From Proteobacteria bacterium ST_bin14 (lineage in GTDB: Bacteria > Pseudomonadota > Alphaproteobacteria > Sphingomonadales > Sphingomonadaceae), in NCBI GenBank assembly GCA_002083655.1, contig MSXR01000004.1:62001-126000 (forward strand): 64,000 bases of DNA. Direction: 5' to 3'. This document shows positions 1 to 8,150 of this stretch, piece after piece (the first letter of the stretch is position 1; each line of letters begins with the position of its first letter). The notes beneath the pieces are model-generated. The model did no database searches and was not told the DNA's origin. It worked only from the letters and a program-made list of their open reading frames with translations. The position numbers and the translations under genes are program-made.

Positions 1-1064
1 ACCAGCCCGGCAAAAATCACGAACGGACCCCATAAGGCCAGGAAAGGATCGACAAGGCCCAGCCCGCCAACCGATTCGGCATATTCGTTCACCTTATGAT
101 AGCTGACGATCATCACGATGGAGATGAACACGCCCAGCGCAGACGTCGATCGCTTTGGCGGCACGCCCAGCGCGAGCGCGAGAAATGGCAGCAGGAACAT
201 GGTCGCGACTTCAACCAGCCTGAAATGCAGCGCTGACAGGCTGGTATCGCGCAGCATCGCGGGCGTATCCTTGGCGCCGCCGATCCGCACCAGTTCGGGC
301 AACGTCAGTTCCAGGTTGCGGCCACCGCGCATGCGGAAGTTTTCCGATTTGGGCAGCGGAATGAACAAATCATGTGAAGTGAAAGTCAGCACGCCCGGCG
401 CTGAAAAACCCGGATCGGCGCTGATCAGCGTGCCGTTGGTCAGCCGGAAGATAATCTCGTCGGGATTGTCGGTCGCCAGAAACTGGCCGCTGGCCGCCGT
501 TACTGCGGTCCAGCCGCCCTTTGTGGTTTTGGCATGGACGAAAATGCCCGAAAGCTTGCGGCCCTGATCTTCGCTGCGTTCGATCCGCACCGTTGCGCCA
601 CGGGGGAAATTGGTGAACTCGCCGACCTTTATCGATGCGCCCAGCGCGCCGGTGCGCAGTTCAAACTGCAACCCTTCATAGGCGTAACGGGCATAGGGCT
701 GAATAAAGCCAACAATCGCCAGGTTGACGATCGCGAGGCCAAACGCAAACATGAACGGCACGCGCAGCAGCCGGTTATAGCTGATCCCGACTGCGCGCAT
801 CACATCCAGTTCAGACGATGTGGCCAGCCGCCGAAACGCCAGCAACACGCCCAGCAAAAGGCCAATCGGGATGCCCAGTCCCAGATATTCCGGCACCAGA
901 TTGGCGAGCATTTGCCACACCACGCTGACCGGGCCACCCTCTGTTGCGACAAAATCAAACAGGATTCGCATGCGATCAAGCACCAGCAACATCAACGCGA
1001 TGAAGAGGTTGGCGAGCAGCGGCACTGCGATCAGCCGGGCCATGTAGCGATCAATGGAATTCAT
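1..1064 (-). CDS. lptF: LPS export ABC transporter permease LptF (3' end cut by window)
   Basis: This is an inner-membrane permease of the LptF/LptG (YjgP/YjgQ) family, which with LptB moves lipopolysaccharide-type lipids from the inner membrane towards the LptC-A-D bridge. The ATG at 1064 opens MNSIDRYMAR, followed by hydrophobic segments near residues 10-30, 50-75 and 100-125, a long periplasmic beta-rich stretch, and further hydrophobic segments before the reading frame runs off the window at base 1. The motif ELRTGALGA just after the third segment is typical of alphaproteobacterial LptF rather than LptG. It lies 127 bases downstream of spt on the same strand, so it may share a transcript with the sphingolipid genes. 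About 355 residues are visible and the C terminus is missing only because of the window edge. Confidence 0.85.
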   Translation of the reverse strand, partial: MNSIDRYMARLIAVPLLANLFIALMLLVLDRMRILFDFVATEGGPVSVVWQMLANLVPEYLGLGIPIGLLLGVLLAFRRLATSSELDVMRAVGISYNRLLRVPFMFAFGLAIVNLAIVGFIQPYARYAYEGLQFELRTGALGASIKVGEFTNFPRGATVRIERSEDQGRKLSGIFVHAKTTKGGWTAVTAASGQFLATDNPDEIIFRLTNGTLISADPGFSAPGVLTFTSHDLFIPLPKSENFRMRGGRNLELTLPELVRIGGAKDTPAMLRDTSLSALHFRLVEVATMFLLPFLALALGVPPKRSTSALGVFISIVMIVSYHKVNEYAESVGGLGLVDPFLALWGPFVIFAGL

Positions 1065-1191
1065 GAAAAACAGGGCAGCCTAAACCAAAGGCCGGGCATT
1101 GGAATATGCACCGCCGCTTGGGCTATACCGTGCAACAACGGTGGCGTCAGCAGGCAAATCATGCTGCCAATGCACAGCCGACCCAAGTCGT

Positions 1192-2460
1192 TCAGGCGAT
1201 CGCCCCCACCGCACGCCCGGCTGCCTGGAACAAGCCAAGGATTTTGGTCACCTGCTCCGTCGTATGTTCAGCGCACAGCGAACAGCGCAGCAGATAGGTG
1301 CCAGCGGGGGTTGCCGGCGGGCGAGCCATGTTGACGTATAAGCCATTGTCCAGCAGCGCCTGCCACATCATCACAGCTTGCGCCTGATCTTCCAATATGA
1401 TCGCGATGATGGCTGATTGCGGGGTTTCTGTGCCCAGCTTGAAGCCCATTTCCCGCAAGCCGCCATGGAGGCGACGCGCATTTTCCCACAGATGTTGGCG
1501 CTTGTTGTGGGCGTGCATCAGCTTGCGGATCGATGTGGCCGCAGTGGCGACCACCGAGGGGGGCAGGCTGGCAGTGAAGATATAGGGGCGGCACACCATC
1601 CGCATTGCTTCGAACTTGGGGTGGTTCGACACGCAGAACCCGCCCACGGTGCCGACAGATTTGGAAAAGGTGCCGATGATGAAATCGACATCTTTGCCCA
1701 GATCAAGGTTCAGGTCTTCGTAAACGCCGCGGCCATGGGGGCCGAAAAAGCCCATTGAATGCGCTTCGTCCACCAGCACCATCGCGCCATGCTTGCGCGC
1801 CACGGCGACCATTTCCTTCAGCGGCGCGATATCACCAAGCATCGAATAGACGCCTTCCAGCACCACCAGCTTGCCGGGTTCGACGGGCAGGCGGCCCAGC
1901 CTTTTGTCGAGATCCTCCACCGAATTGTGGCGGAAGCGGACGATTTCGGCATTGCCCAGCGCACAGCCGTCATAAATCGATGCATGGCTGTCGGCATCTA
2001 GGATGATGTACTCACCCTTTGCCGCCAGCGTCGATATGATGCCCAGATTTGCCTGGTATCCGGTGGAGAACACCATCGCAGATGATGCGTCGTAAAACTC
2101 CTTCAGCGCGTCTTCGGCGTCGATATGGTCGCGGAACGTGCCGTTGAGCATCCGGCTGCCATTGGTGCCCGATCCAAACTGGTCCAGCGCATCCTTGCCG
2201 GCTTGGATCACATCGGGATCAAACGTCATCCCCATATAATTATAGGTGCCGAGCAGGATTGTTTCCTTGCCCTTGATCACGGCCTCAGTTGGCGATTTCA
2301 CTTCGTCCATCACGATCGAGAACGGATCGCTGACGCCGGTATCGAGCAATGCCTGTTTTTCGGCGATCAGCGCATCGAATTTGCTGAACAGATCGCGTTC
2401 GGGCGCGACGGTGGCCGGGTGGATGGGCAGGGCGTCTGCAGCGGCAATGGCATCGCTCAT
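1192..2460 (-). CDS. spt: Serine palmitoyltransferase
   Basis: This PLP enzyme of the alpha-oxoamine synthase family condenses L-serine with an acyl thioester to 3-ketosphinganine, the first step of sphingolipid synthesis. It is a soluble homodimer in sphingomonads. By my count from the ATG at 2460 the expected residues are His159 (LDADSHAS), Asp231 and His234 (LVDEAHSMG) and the Schiff-base Lys267 (GTFSKSVGTVGG). The length of 422 residues matches the bacterial soluble enzyme. A TTG lies directly before the ATG, but the ATG is preceded by AAGGG at a good distance. The start is 4 bases from the stop of the acyl carrier protein gene, so the two are translated as a unit. KBL and AONS are relatives, but the neighbouring dedicated ACP favours SPT. 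Confidence 0.93.
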   Translation of the reverse strand: MSDAIAAADALPIHPATVAPERDLFSKFDALIAEKQALLDTGVSDPFSIVMDEVKSPTEAVIKGKETILLGTYNYMGMTFDPDVIQAGKDALDQFGSGTNGSRMLNGTFRDHIDAEDALKEFYDASSAMVFSTGYQANLGIISTLAAKGEYIILDADSHASIYDGCALGNAEIVRFRHNSVEDLDKRLGRLPVEPGKLVVLEGVYSMLGDIAPLKEMVAVARKHGAMVLVDEAHSMGFFGPHGRGVYEDLNLDLGKDVDFIIGTFSKSVGTVGGFCVSNHPKFEAMRMVCRPYIFTASLPPSVVATAATSIRKLMHAHNKRQHLWENARRLHGGLREMGFKLGTETPQSAIIAIILEDQAQAVMMWQALLDNGLYVNMARPPATPAGTYLLRCSLCAEHTTEQVTKILGLFQAAGRAVGAIA

Positions 2461-2464
2461 CAAA

Positions 2465-2707
2465 TCAACCCTTCAGCTTCACAACGGCATCGACCAGCTG
2501 GCCGATGGTTTCGATTTCTGCCTGCATGTTCATGGTGATGATGATATCAAAATCATCCTCAATAGCGGCCACGAAATCCATTACGGTCAGGCTGTCCCAT
2601 TCCAGATCGCCCTGGAAAGTGGTTGCTTCGGACAGGGCGATTTCCTTTTTGTTGAACGGTTCAACCAGATCGGAAATCGTGTCGTAAATGGCGGTGCGGT
2701 CGCTCAT
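2465..2707 (-). CDS. acpR: Sphingolipid-associated acyl carrier protein
   Basis: This is an 80-residue acyl carrier protein. The motif DLEWDSLTVMDF carries the phosphopantetheine-accepting serine at about residue 39. It differs from housekeeping AcpP, which is normally very acidic and begins with a different helix. Its position immediately before spt suggests it delivers the fatty acyl thioester used by SPT, as shown for the ACP beside spt in Caulobacter and Sphingomonas relatives. That assignment is inferred from context; the family call is firm. The symbol follows the Caulobacter usage. Confidence 0.88.
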   Translation of the reverse strand: MSDRTAIYDTISDLVEPFNKKEIALSEATTFQGDLEWDSLTVMDFVAAIEDDFDIIITMNMQAEIETIGQLVDAVVKLKG

Positions 2708-2785
2708 GTCAGTCCTTGCAAGTCGGTGCTGTGGTCTAATGTCTGGCTGCCTTTGGCAACCAAATGCGGCGGCTTTCTGTTCAAT

Positions 2786-3691
2786 CTATAGCAGGCGCTT
2801 GGCACGATACCATGCCGCCGTCTCTGCCAGCCCCTCTGCCGTGCCAATCTTGGGCTGCCATAAGGCGGCGTCCGGCCGTCTGGCGGGGTCCACGGTCCAG
2901 TCGGGATGGCACATATACCCCACCCGGTCCGCCGTCAGCTTGGCGCCCGATCCGCGCACCAGCCGATCAATCCGCGCGGCGAGCGACAGCAGCGCGCGCG
3001 GCAGCGGCAGCGGCATCACGCGCTGCCCGATTGCCGCGCCAATCGCCCGCCCCAGAAAATCGGCATGCGTCCAGCCGCCCGGCATGCCGTCATCAGGCTC
3101 TATCGTCAGGCGACCGGCGTCGTGTGTGGTCAGCACAAGCAGCAGCCGCGCGAGATCATCGACATGGATGACAGCCATTTTGCCCGGTGGGGGCATCAGC
3201 GCGATACCCATTTTGGCGATCTTGAACGTGTCGAGCATTTCCATATCGCCGGGGCCATAAACGGCAGGCGGACGCACGATGGTCCACGCAAGCGGGCTGG
3301 CCGCGACGCGGGCCTCGCTCTGTGCCTTTGACCAACCGTAATTTGACAGGCCGGGCTCGCGCGCGGCGAGTGAGGAGACGTGGACGAAGCGGGTGACGCC
3401 CGCCTTGATGGTGGCGTCGATCATGGCCTGGGTGCCAGTGATGTTGCCAGCGGCAAAGCCATCGCGGTCGGGGGCGTTGACCACGCCCGCCACGTGCAGC
3501 ACCGCATCCGCACCTGTGACGAGGCGGGTGAGCGCATCATGTGTATTGAGTGCGCCTTCGACCCAAGTCACGCCGGGCTGCGCGGGTTGGGTGCGCCGAG
3601 CAAGGGCGCGCACCTGATGCCCGGCCTCCACCGCCCGTGCGATAACCTTGGCACCGACAAACCCTGTGCCGCCGGTAAGCGCGATGATCAC
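2786..3691 (-). CDS. cerR: NAD(P)-dependent epimerase/dehydratase family protein, probable ceramide reductase CerR
   Basis: This is an atypical short-chain dehydrogenase of 301 residues. The N terminus has the Rossmann nucleotide motif TGGTGFVG (residues 6-13), then HVAGV, HVSSLAAR and a YGWSK motif that fits catalytic YxxxK. The family also includes the NDUFA9-like proteins. In Caulobacter the homologous gene in the sphingolipid locus encodes CerR, which reduces the 3-keto group after N-acylation. Here it sits 78 bases upstream of the acp-spt pair and overlaps the proB stop by 4 bases, so the arrangement supports the same role. The matching bacterial ceramide synthase (bCerS) is not visible in this window. 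A general NAD-dependent epimerase of other function cannot be excluded. Confidence 0.7.
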   Translation of the reverse strand: MIIALTGGTGFVGAKVIARAVEAGHQVRALARRTQPAQPGVTWVEGALNTHDALTRLVTGADAVLHVAGVVNAPDRDGFAAGNITGTQAMIDATIKAGVTRFVHVSSLAAREPGLSNYGWSKAQSEARVAASPLAWTIVRPPAVYGPGDMEMLDTFKIAKMGIALMPPPGKMAVIHVDDLARLLLVLTTHDAGRLTIEPDDGMPGGWTHADFLGRAIGAAIGQRVMPLPLPRALLSLAARIDRLVRGSGAKLTADRVGYMCHPDWTVDPARRPDAALWQPKIGTAEGLAETAAWYRAKRLL

Positions 3692-4806
3692 AACATCGCC
3701 ATATGGTTACGGTGGACCAGTGCTGCGCGGGGCGCATAGCCAAGGATGGCCGCCTGATCCTCGCTGCGGGTGCCGCACAGCCGCGCCGCGTCAACGGCGT
3801 CATATTCGCTCAGGCCGCGCGCCACGGGCGTGCCGCCCGGGCCGATGATGGCGACCAGATCGCCCCGCAGAAATCCGCCCGCCACACTGGTTACGCCGGC
3901 CGCCAAAAGGCTTTTGCCGCTGACCAGCGCTTTCACAGCCCCAGCATCGATACTGATATCGCCCTTGGCGGTTAGCCCGCCTGCGAGCCATGCCTTGCGC
4001 GCACCGGCACTGCGTTCCGCTGTAAACAAGGTGCCGCGCCCGGTTGCGGCAAGGGCCGCAAGCGGATGATCGATCCGGCCCGATGCAATCGCCAGCGCAA
4101 TGCCCGCCCCGGTCGCGATTCGTGCGGCGGCGATTTTGGATGCCATACCGCCTGATCCCATGCCGGATGCGCTGTCCGCGCCCGCCATTGCCTCAATTGC
4201 GCCGTCAATCCGGTCGACCCGATTAATCAGCCGCGCACTGGCATGGGTTAGGGGGTTGGCATCGAACAGCCCGTCGACATCGGATAGCAGCACCACGCCC
4301 TGCGCGCCCGCCGCCTGCGCAATCCGCGCTGCCAGCCGGTCATTATCGCCAAACCGGATTTCCTCGGTCGCGACTGAATCATTCTCGTTCAGGATCGGCA
4401 CCACCCCCAGCATCAACAGCCGGTTGAGCGTGGCCGAGGCATTCAGATAGCGCCGCCGGTCCTCCAGATCATCCAGCGTGACAAGCATCTGCGCGGCGGT
4501 GAGCGCCACAGCATCGAGCAGTTCCGCCCAAATCTGGCTCAGTGCGATCTGCCCGGTCGCAGCGGCAGCCTGCGCATCCTCCAGGCTGGCGCGCCCACCC
4601 TTGGGCAGTTTCAGCCGCCGGGCACCCAGCGCAATCGCGCCGGAGGATACAACCGCAATCTGCTGCCCCGCCTTGACCCGGTCTGCGATATCTGCGGCCA
4701 GCGTTGCCAGCCAATCGCGCCGCACCTGCCCGTCCGGCGTGACGAGCAGCGACGACCCGACCTTGATGATCAGGCGCGGGCAGGTGGTGGGGGAAAAGGC
4801 ATCCAT
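3688..4806 (-). CDS. proB: Glutamate 5-kinase
   Basis: This cytosolic enzyme phosphorylates L-glutamate to gamma-glutamyl phosphate, the first step of proline synthesis. The N-terminal amino-acid kinase domain shows IIKVGSSLLV, VSSGAIALG, NENDSVATEE (glutamate binding) and LLSDVDGLF. The C-terminal part from about residue 275 is a PUA domain. The length of 372 residues is normal for the two-domain form. The stop codon overlaps the start of the cerR-like gene (ATGA type), so proline and sphingolipid genes are probably co-transcribed. proA is not beside it. Confidence 0.95.
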   Translation of the reverse strand: MDAFSPTTCPRLIIKVGSSLLVTPDGQVRRDWLATLAADIADRVKAGQQIAVVSSGAIALGARRLKLPKGGRASLEDAQAAAATGQIALSQIWAELLDAVALTAAQMLVTLDDLEDRRRYLNASATLNRLLMLGVVPILNENDSVATEEIRFGDNDRLAARIAQAAGAQGVVLLSDVDGLFDANPLTHASARLINRVDRIDGAIEAMAGADSASGMGSGGMASKIAAARIATGAGIALAIASGRIDHPLAALAATGRGTLFTAERSAGARKAWLAGGLTAKGDISIDAGAVKALVSGKSLLAAGVTSVAGGFLRGDLVAIIGPGGTPVARGLSEYDAVDAARLCGTRSEDQAAILGYAPRAALVHRNHMAML

Positions 4807-4861
4807 TGCCGGACAGCGTTAGCGTGGCGGCGAGATAAGGCCAATGGAGAAGCGCTCTTCG

Positions 4862-5419
4862 TCAGTTGCGCCCAAAAATCTCGCCATGGGGGATGATCAA
4901 GTTGAGCGACGGCAGATGCGCATCGACCGGCAGATCATGGCCAACGTCACTCCAACCGTTGGGACCAGTACGCTGAACGATCCGCAGCCGTTCGATCGCG
5001 ATGTCGACGAAAACGACTGTGTCGACGCTTGGCAGCGCCTTATACTCATCGAGCTTCACCCGAAGGTCAGTGCGGGCAGTTCCGGCGGACAGGACTTCAA
5101 AGATGATCCGGGGATCGTCGAACGCCTTTAATTCATCGTTCTCCGGTCCATTCCGCCCGCAATAAACGGTGACGTCGGGATAGCGGATCGATCGACCATG
5201 CGTTCTTGTCGCCATATCGGCACTATAGGCAGTACAGCCCGTTCCACGCAGGCGCCGCGCGAGCGCGATCAGAATATTGGCCTGTACGGCGGCATGCCGT
5301 GCCGTTCCCCCCGCCATCATCCGGATCACGCCATCGTCAAGTTCAGCCTTGCGCTCCCCGAAATCGATGTCGAGGAACTCCTCAGCAGTCAAAAGCGGAT
5401 AATCGGGATGCGTCGCCAT
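4862..5419 (-). CDS. Uma2 family (DUF820) putative endonuclease
   Basis: This 185-residue protein belongs to the Uma2/DUF820 family, which has a PD-(D/E)XK nuclease-like fold. Recognisable segments are LTAEEFLDID, KAELDDGVIRMMAGG, HAAVQANILIALARRL, PDVTVYCG, DDPRIIFEVLSAGTARTDL and KLDEYKALPSV. The conserved acidic residues and the EVLS...R..K pattern of the family are present. The ATG at 5419 is preferred over an upstream codon because AAGGAAC lies about 5 bases before it. It sits between obgE and proB on the same strand. Such genes are widespread in Cyanobacteria and scattered in Alphaproteobacteria. The biological role is unknown. Confidence 0.8.
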   Translation of the reverse strand: MATHPDYPLLTAEEFLDIDFGERKAELDDGVIRMMAGGTARHAAVQANILIALARRLRGTGCTAYSADMATRTHGRSIRYPDVTVYCGRNGPENDELKAFDDPRIIFEVLSAGTARTDLRVKLDEYKALPSVDTVVFVDIAIERLRIVQRTGPNGWSDVGHDLPVDAHLPSLNLIIPHGEIFGRN

Positions 5420-5461
5420 GCGTTCCTTATACCATTCCAACCGACCGCCTGATAGCTGCCT

Positions 5462-6505
5462 TCAAATCGGCGACCATTCCGCCTGTTCCTCGGATGCGCC
5501 CGCAACCGGTGCGCCTTCAAGCGGGCCGATGGCGTCGACCAGCCGATCGAGCACCGCCGGAATGCCTTCGCCGCCCGCGCCGGACAGCAGCATCACTTCC
5601 GCCTTGCTGGCACGCTTTAGCTTGGTGGCGAGCTTTTTGATGTCGGCGGCGGGCAAGGCATCAATTTTGTTCAGGGCGATCACTTCCGGCTTGTCGATCA
5701 ATCCGCCGCCGTAAGCATCAAGTTCTCCACGAACGATCCGGTAGTTTTCCACAGGGTTATCCTCGGTTGCATCCACAAGGTGGAGCAACACCTTGCACCG
5801 TTCGATATGGCCCAGGAACCGGTCGCCAATCCCTGCGCCGTCCGCCGCGCCCTCGATCAGGCCCGGAATGTCGGCGAGCACGAATTCGCGGTTGTGGTGG
5901 CTTACGACACCCAGTTGCGGGCGCGTGGTGGTGAACGGGTAATCGCCCACTTTCGCATTGGCATTGGTGGTGGCGTTGATGAAGGTCGATTTGCCCGCAT
6001 TGGGCAGGCCCACCAAGCCGGCATCGGCGAGCAGTTTCAGCCGCAGCCACACCCAGCCCTCTTCGCCCGGCCAGCCCGTGCCATGCTGGCGCGGGGTGCG
6101 ATTGGTGGAGGTTTTATAGCTGGCATTGCCGCGACCGCCATCGCCGCCGCGCATGAACACCGTGCGCTGGCCGGGAACGGTGAAGTCGGCAAGCACATGC
6201 TCACGATCTTCGCTTAGCACTTGCGTGCCAACCGGGACACGGATGATCAGGTCTTCGCCGCCCGCGCCGGTGCGGTTCTGACCGGCACCGCCCTTACCGC
6301 GCGGCGCACGGAAATGCTGGGTATAGCGAAAGTCGATCAGCGTGTTCAGCCCGGCGACCGCTTCAAAGATGATGTCGGCACCCTTGCCGCCATTGCCGCC
6401 ATTGGGGCCACCATATTCGATGAATTTTTCACGGCGAAACGATACAGCGCCGGGGCCACCGGCGCCCGAACGGACGAAAATCTTGGCTTGATCGAGAAAA
6501 TGCAT
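5462..6505 (-). CDS. obgE: GTPase ObgE/CgtA
   Basis: This is an essential GTPase involved in late assembly of the 50S ribosome and in stress responses. The Obg glycine-rich domain comes first (GGPGAVSFRREKF, GGNGGKGADI, RGGDGGRGNAS), followed by the G domain with GLPNAGKSTF (P loop), DIPGLIEGA (G3) and NKID (G4). The ATG at 6505 opens MHFLDQAKIF, as in other Obg proteins, so the longer frame from 6523 is rejected. The length of 347 residues is typical; there is only a short tail after the G domain. In many alphaproteobacteria obgE follows rplU-rpmA and precedes proB. Here that order is kept but interrupted by the GNAT, hydrolase and tetR genes and by Uma2. Confidence 0.96.
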   Translation of the reverse strand: MHFLDQAKIFVRSGAGGPGAVSFRREKFIEYGGPNGGNGGKGADIIFEAVAGLNTLIDFRYTQHFRAPRGKGGAGQNRTGAGGEDLIIRVPVGTQVLSEDREHVLADFTVPGQRTVFMRGGDGGRGNASYKTSTNRTPRQHGTGWPGEEGWVWLRLKLLADAGLVGLPNAGKSTFINATTNANAKVGDYPFTTTRPQLGVVSHHNREFVLADIPGLIEGAADGAGIGDRFLGHIERCKVLLHLVDATEDNPVENYRIVRGELDAYGGGLIDKPEVIALNKIDALPAADIKKLATKLKRASKAEVMLLSGAGGEGIPAVLDRLVDAIGPLEGAPVAGASEEQAEWSPI

Positions 6506-6547
6506 GCGCGCTTCATAGCGCAATGCAGCATTTTATCCAGTGTGGCC

Positions 6548-7147
6548 CTAAACCTTGATCGGCAACCCGGCGGCGAGGCGGGACGCGATCAACTGCCGCG
6601 TGGCCAGTTCGCGGGCCATGCTGCGCGACAGGCCAAGCGCCTTGGCCATTGGCCCGCCAAGCAACGCATCGCCCAGCGCCATCAATACAAGCGTCAGTGT
6701 TTCTTCACGCAGGGCAGGGCCGTGCATTTCCTTGTCCTCAGCCAGCTGGTCGACCAGGCCGTGGATTGCCTCAAGGATCGGGTCTAACGCATCGACATTG
6801 CCGGACAGGATCATCCAACTGGCCAGCGCGCCCGCGCCCTCCTTGCCAAATGCGTCAAACGTCAGGTCCACCACTTCGCGCGGATCGTGATCGCCCGTGC
6901 GCGCCCGCATGATAGCAGCCGCGATTGTCGCGACGATGGTGCCCGCCATGTTAGTGATCAGCGCCTTTTGCAGCCCGGCCGCCGAACCGAAATGATGCAG
7001 CAAATTGGCATGGGTGCGCCCGATACGTGCAGCGACCGCCTTCAGCGTTACAGCCTGCGGCCCGGCCTCAAGCAGCAGGGCACGCGCAGCCTCCAACGCG
7101 TTGTCGCGGGATTCTTCGGGGGGCAGGCGGCGGCGGGCTATTGACAC
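6548..7147 (-). CDS. TetR family transcriptional regulator
   Basis: This is a one-domain repressor of 199 residues. The N-terminal helix-turn-helix spans about residues 10-55 (EAARALLLEAG, VTLKAVAARIG, THANLLHHFGS), followed by a helical ligand-binding domain with no close resemblance I can name. It is divergent from the metal-dependent hydrolase gene at 7217, and a duplicated palindromic motif lies between them, so it probably controls that gene and itself. The start at 7147 is a GTG inside the first operator copy with no clear ribosome-binding site. Leaderless translation or a different start is possible. Confidence 0.85.
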   Translation of the reverse strand: MSIARRRLPPEESRDNALEAARALLLEAGPQAVTLKAVAARIGRTHANLLHHFGSAAGLQKALITNMAGTIVATIAAAIMRARTGDHDPREVVDLTFDAFGKEGAGALASWMILSGNVDALDPILEAIHGLVDQLAEDKEMHGPALREETLTLVLMALGDALLGGPMAKALGLSRSMARELATRQLIASRLAAGLPIKV

Positions 7148-7188
7148 GGGTGTAAGTAATGCCTATTGACATGAGTGTAAGTTAATGT
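7141..7188. promoter_or_regulatory. Duplicated operator-like palindrome between tetR and hydrolase
   Basis: Two copies of TTGACA(C/T)G(G/A)GTGTAAGT start at 7141 and 7166, exactly 25 bases apart. Each holds a palindromic core: ACACGGGTGT at 7144-7153 (perfect half-sites) and ACATGAGTGT at 7169-7178 (one mismatch). The spacing of about two and a half helical turns and the divergent tetR context suggest TetR dimers bind here. The second copy also contains TTGACA, which may serve as a -35 box for the hydrolase gene. Function is inferred. Confidence 0.55.
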
Positions 7189-7216
7189 TTCAGATTCATT
7201 CTGTTCGGAGGTTTTT

Positions 7217-8086
7217 GTGGCGAAAGCAACCAGTCCTGACGATTTGACGATCACACCGCGCGATCTGCGATTTGGCCGGGGCAGCAAAATGGGCCGCTGG
7301 TGGCTGAACAATGATCCCTATGCGACCGCCTTTTATAATGCGCTTTCCGTCACCTTTCCCAAAGGCGAGGGCTATTTTATCGACAGCGTGCGCCAGTTTC
7401 GCGACGGCACGCCACCCAAGCTGACTGCCGAGATCAACGCCTTTATCAAGCAGGAAGTGGTCCATACGCGCGAGCATGTCGCGTTCAACCGGCATGTCGT
7501 TGATCAGGGCTATGACGTGACGCTGCTGGAACGCCATGTTGATGAGGCGCTGGCGCTGACCAAGGGACGTCCGGCGATTGCCAATCTGGCTGCCACCATG
7601 GCGCTGGAACATTTTACCGCGATCATCGCGCATGAACTTATCGCAACCCCTGCGCATCTGGCGGGCGGTGAGCAACAGCCAGCTTCCATGTGGCGTTGGC
7701 ATGCTGCAGAGGAAATTGAGCATAAGGGGGTCGCTTATGACACCTGGCTGCACGCCACCCGCGATTGGCCGCGCTTCACCCGCTGGCGGGTCAAGGCGAT
7801 CGTCATGCTGCTGACGACGTTCAAATTCTTTGAAGGCCGTCGCAAGGGCATGCTTGAACTGTTGCGCCAAGACGGGCTGACCGGCCCTGTCGTCTGGGCC
7901 AAGCTGGCCTGGTATGTGTTTGGCAACCCCGGCATGGGGCGCAAGGTGATGGGAGCGTGGGTGTCGTTTTTCCTCCCCGGTTTTCACCCATGGAACCATG
8001 ATGACCGCAAGCTGATTGCGCTGGCGGAAAGCGATTATGAAGCGGCGGTCATGCCGCGAGCGGAAAGAGAATTAGCGGCGGCCTGA
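7217..8086 (+). CDS. Metal-dependent hydrolase (PF10118-type)
   Basis: This 289-residue cytosolic protein resembles the predicted metal-dependent hydrolases of the YbgI-unrelated PF10118 family. Candidate metal ligands are seen in KQEVVHTREHVAFN, ALEHFTAIIAHEL and WHAAEEIEHKGVAYD, a ferritin-like EXXH pattern repeated along helices. This looks like a di-iron carboxylate fold. The GTG at 7217 follows a strong GGAGG at 7207-7211. It is divergent from a TetR regulator, and a terminator follows at 8109. The substrate is unknown; fatty acid or lipid substrates are often guessed for this family but nothing here shows it. Confidence 0.75.
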   Translation: MAKATSPDDLTITPRDLRFGRGSKMGRWWLNNDPYATAFYNALSVTFPKGEGYFIDSVRQFRDGTPPKLTAEINAFIKQEVVHTREHVAFNRHVVDQGYDVTLLERHVDEALALTKGRPAIANLAATMALEHFTAIIAHELIATPAHLAGGEQQPASMWRWHAAEEIEHKGVAYDTWLHATRDWPRFTRWRVKAIVMLLTTFKFFEGRRKGMLELLRQDGLTGPVVWAKLAWYVFGNPGMGRKVMGAWVSFFLPGFHPWNHDDRKLIALAESDYEAAVMPRAERELAAA

Positions 8087-8108
8087 CCCCTCGGGCGTTG
8101 CTGTTTAT

Positions 8109-8147
8109 CCGTCCGGGCAGGGCATGGCCCCGCCCGGACGGTTTTTT
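8109..8147 (+). terminator. Rho-independent terminator after the hydrolase gene
   Basis: A perfect 10-base stem (CCGTCCGGGC at 8109-8118 with GCCCGGACGG at 8132-8141) is followed by six T residues. It sits 22 bases after the hydrolase stop and just before the converging GNAT gene. Confidence 0.9.
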
Positions 8148-8150
8148 ATG

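Noticed and set aside
118..1334. Plus-strand frames over lptF and the spt 3' end
   Set aside because: The minus strand encodes the clear membrane permease here; the plus frames have no family resemblance or ribosome-binding site.
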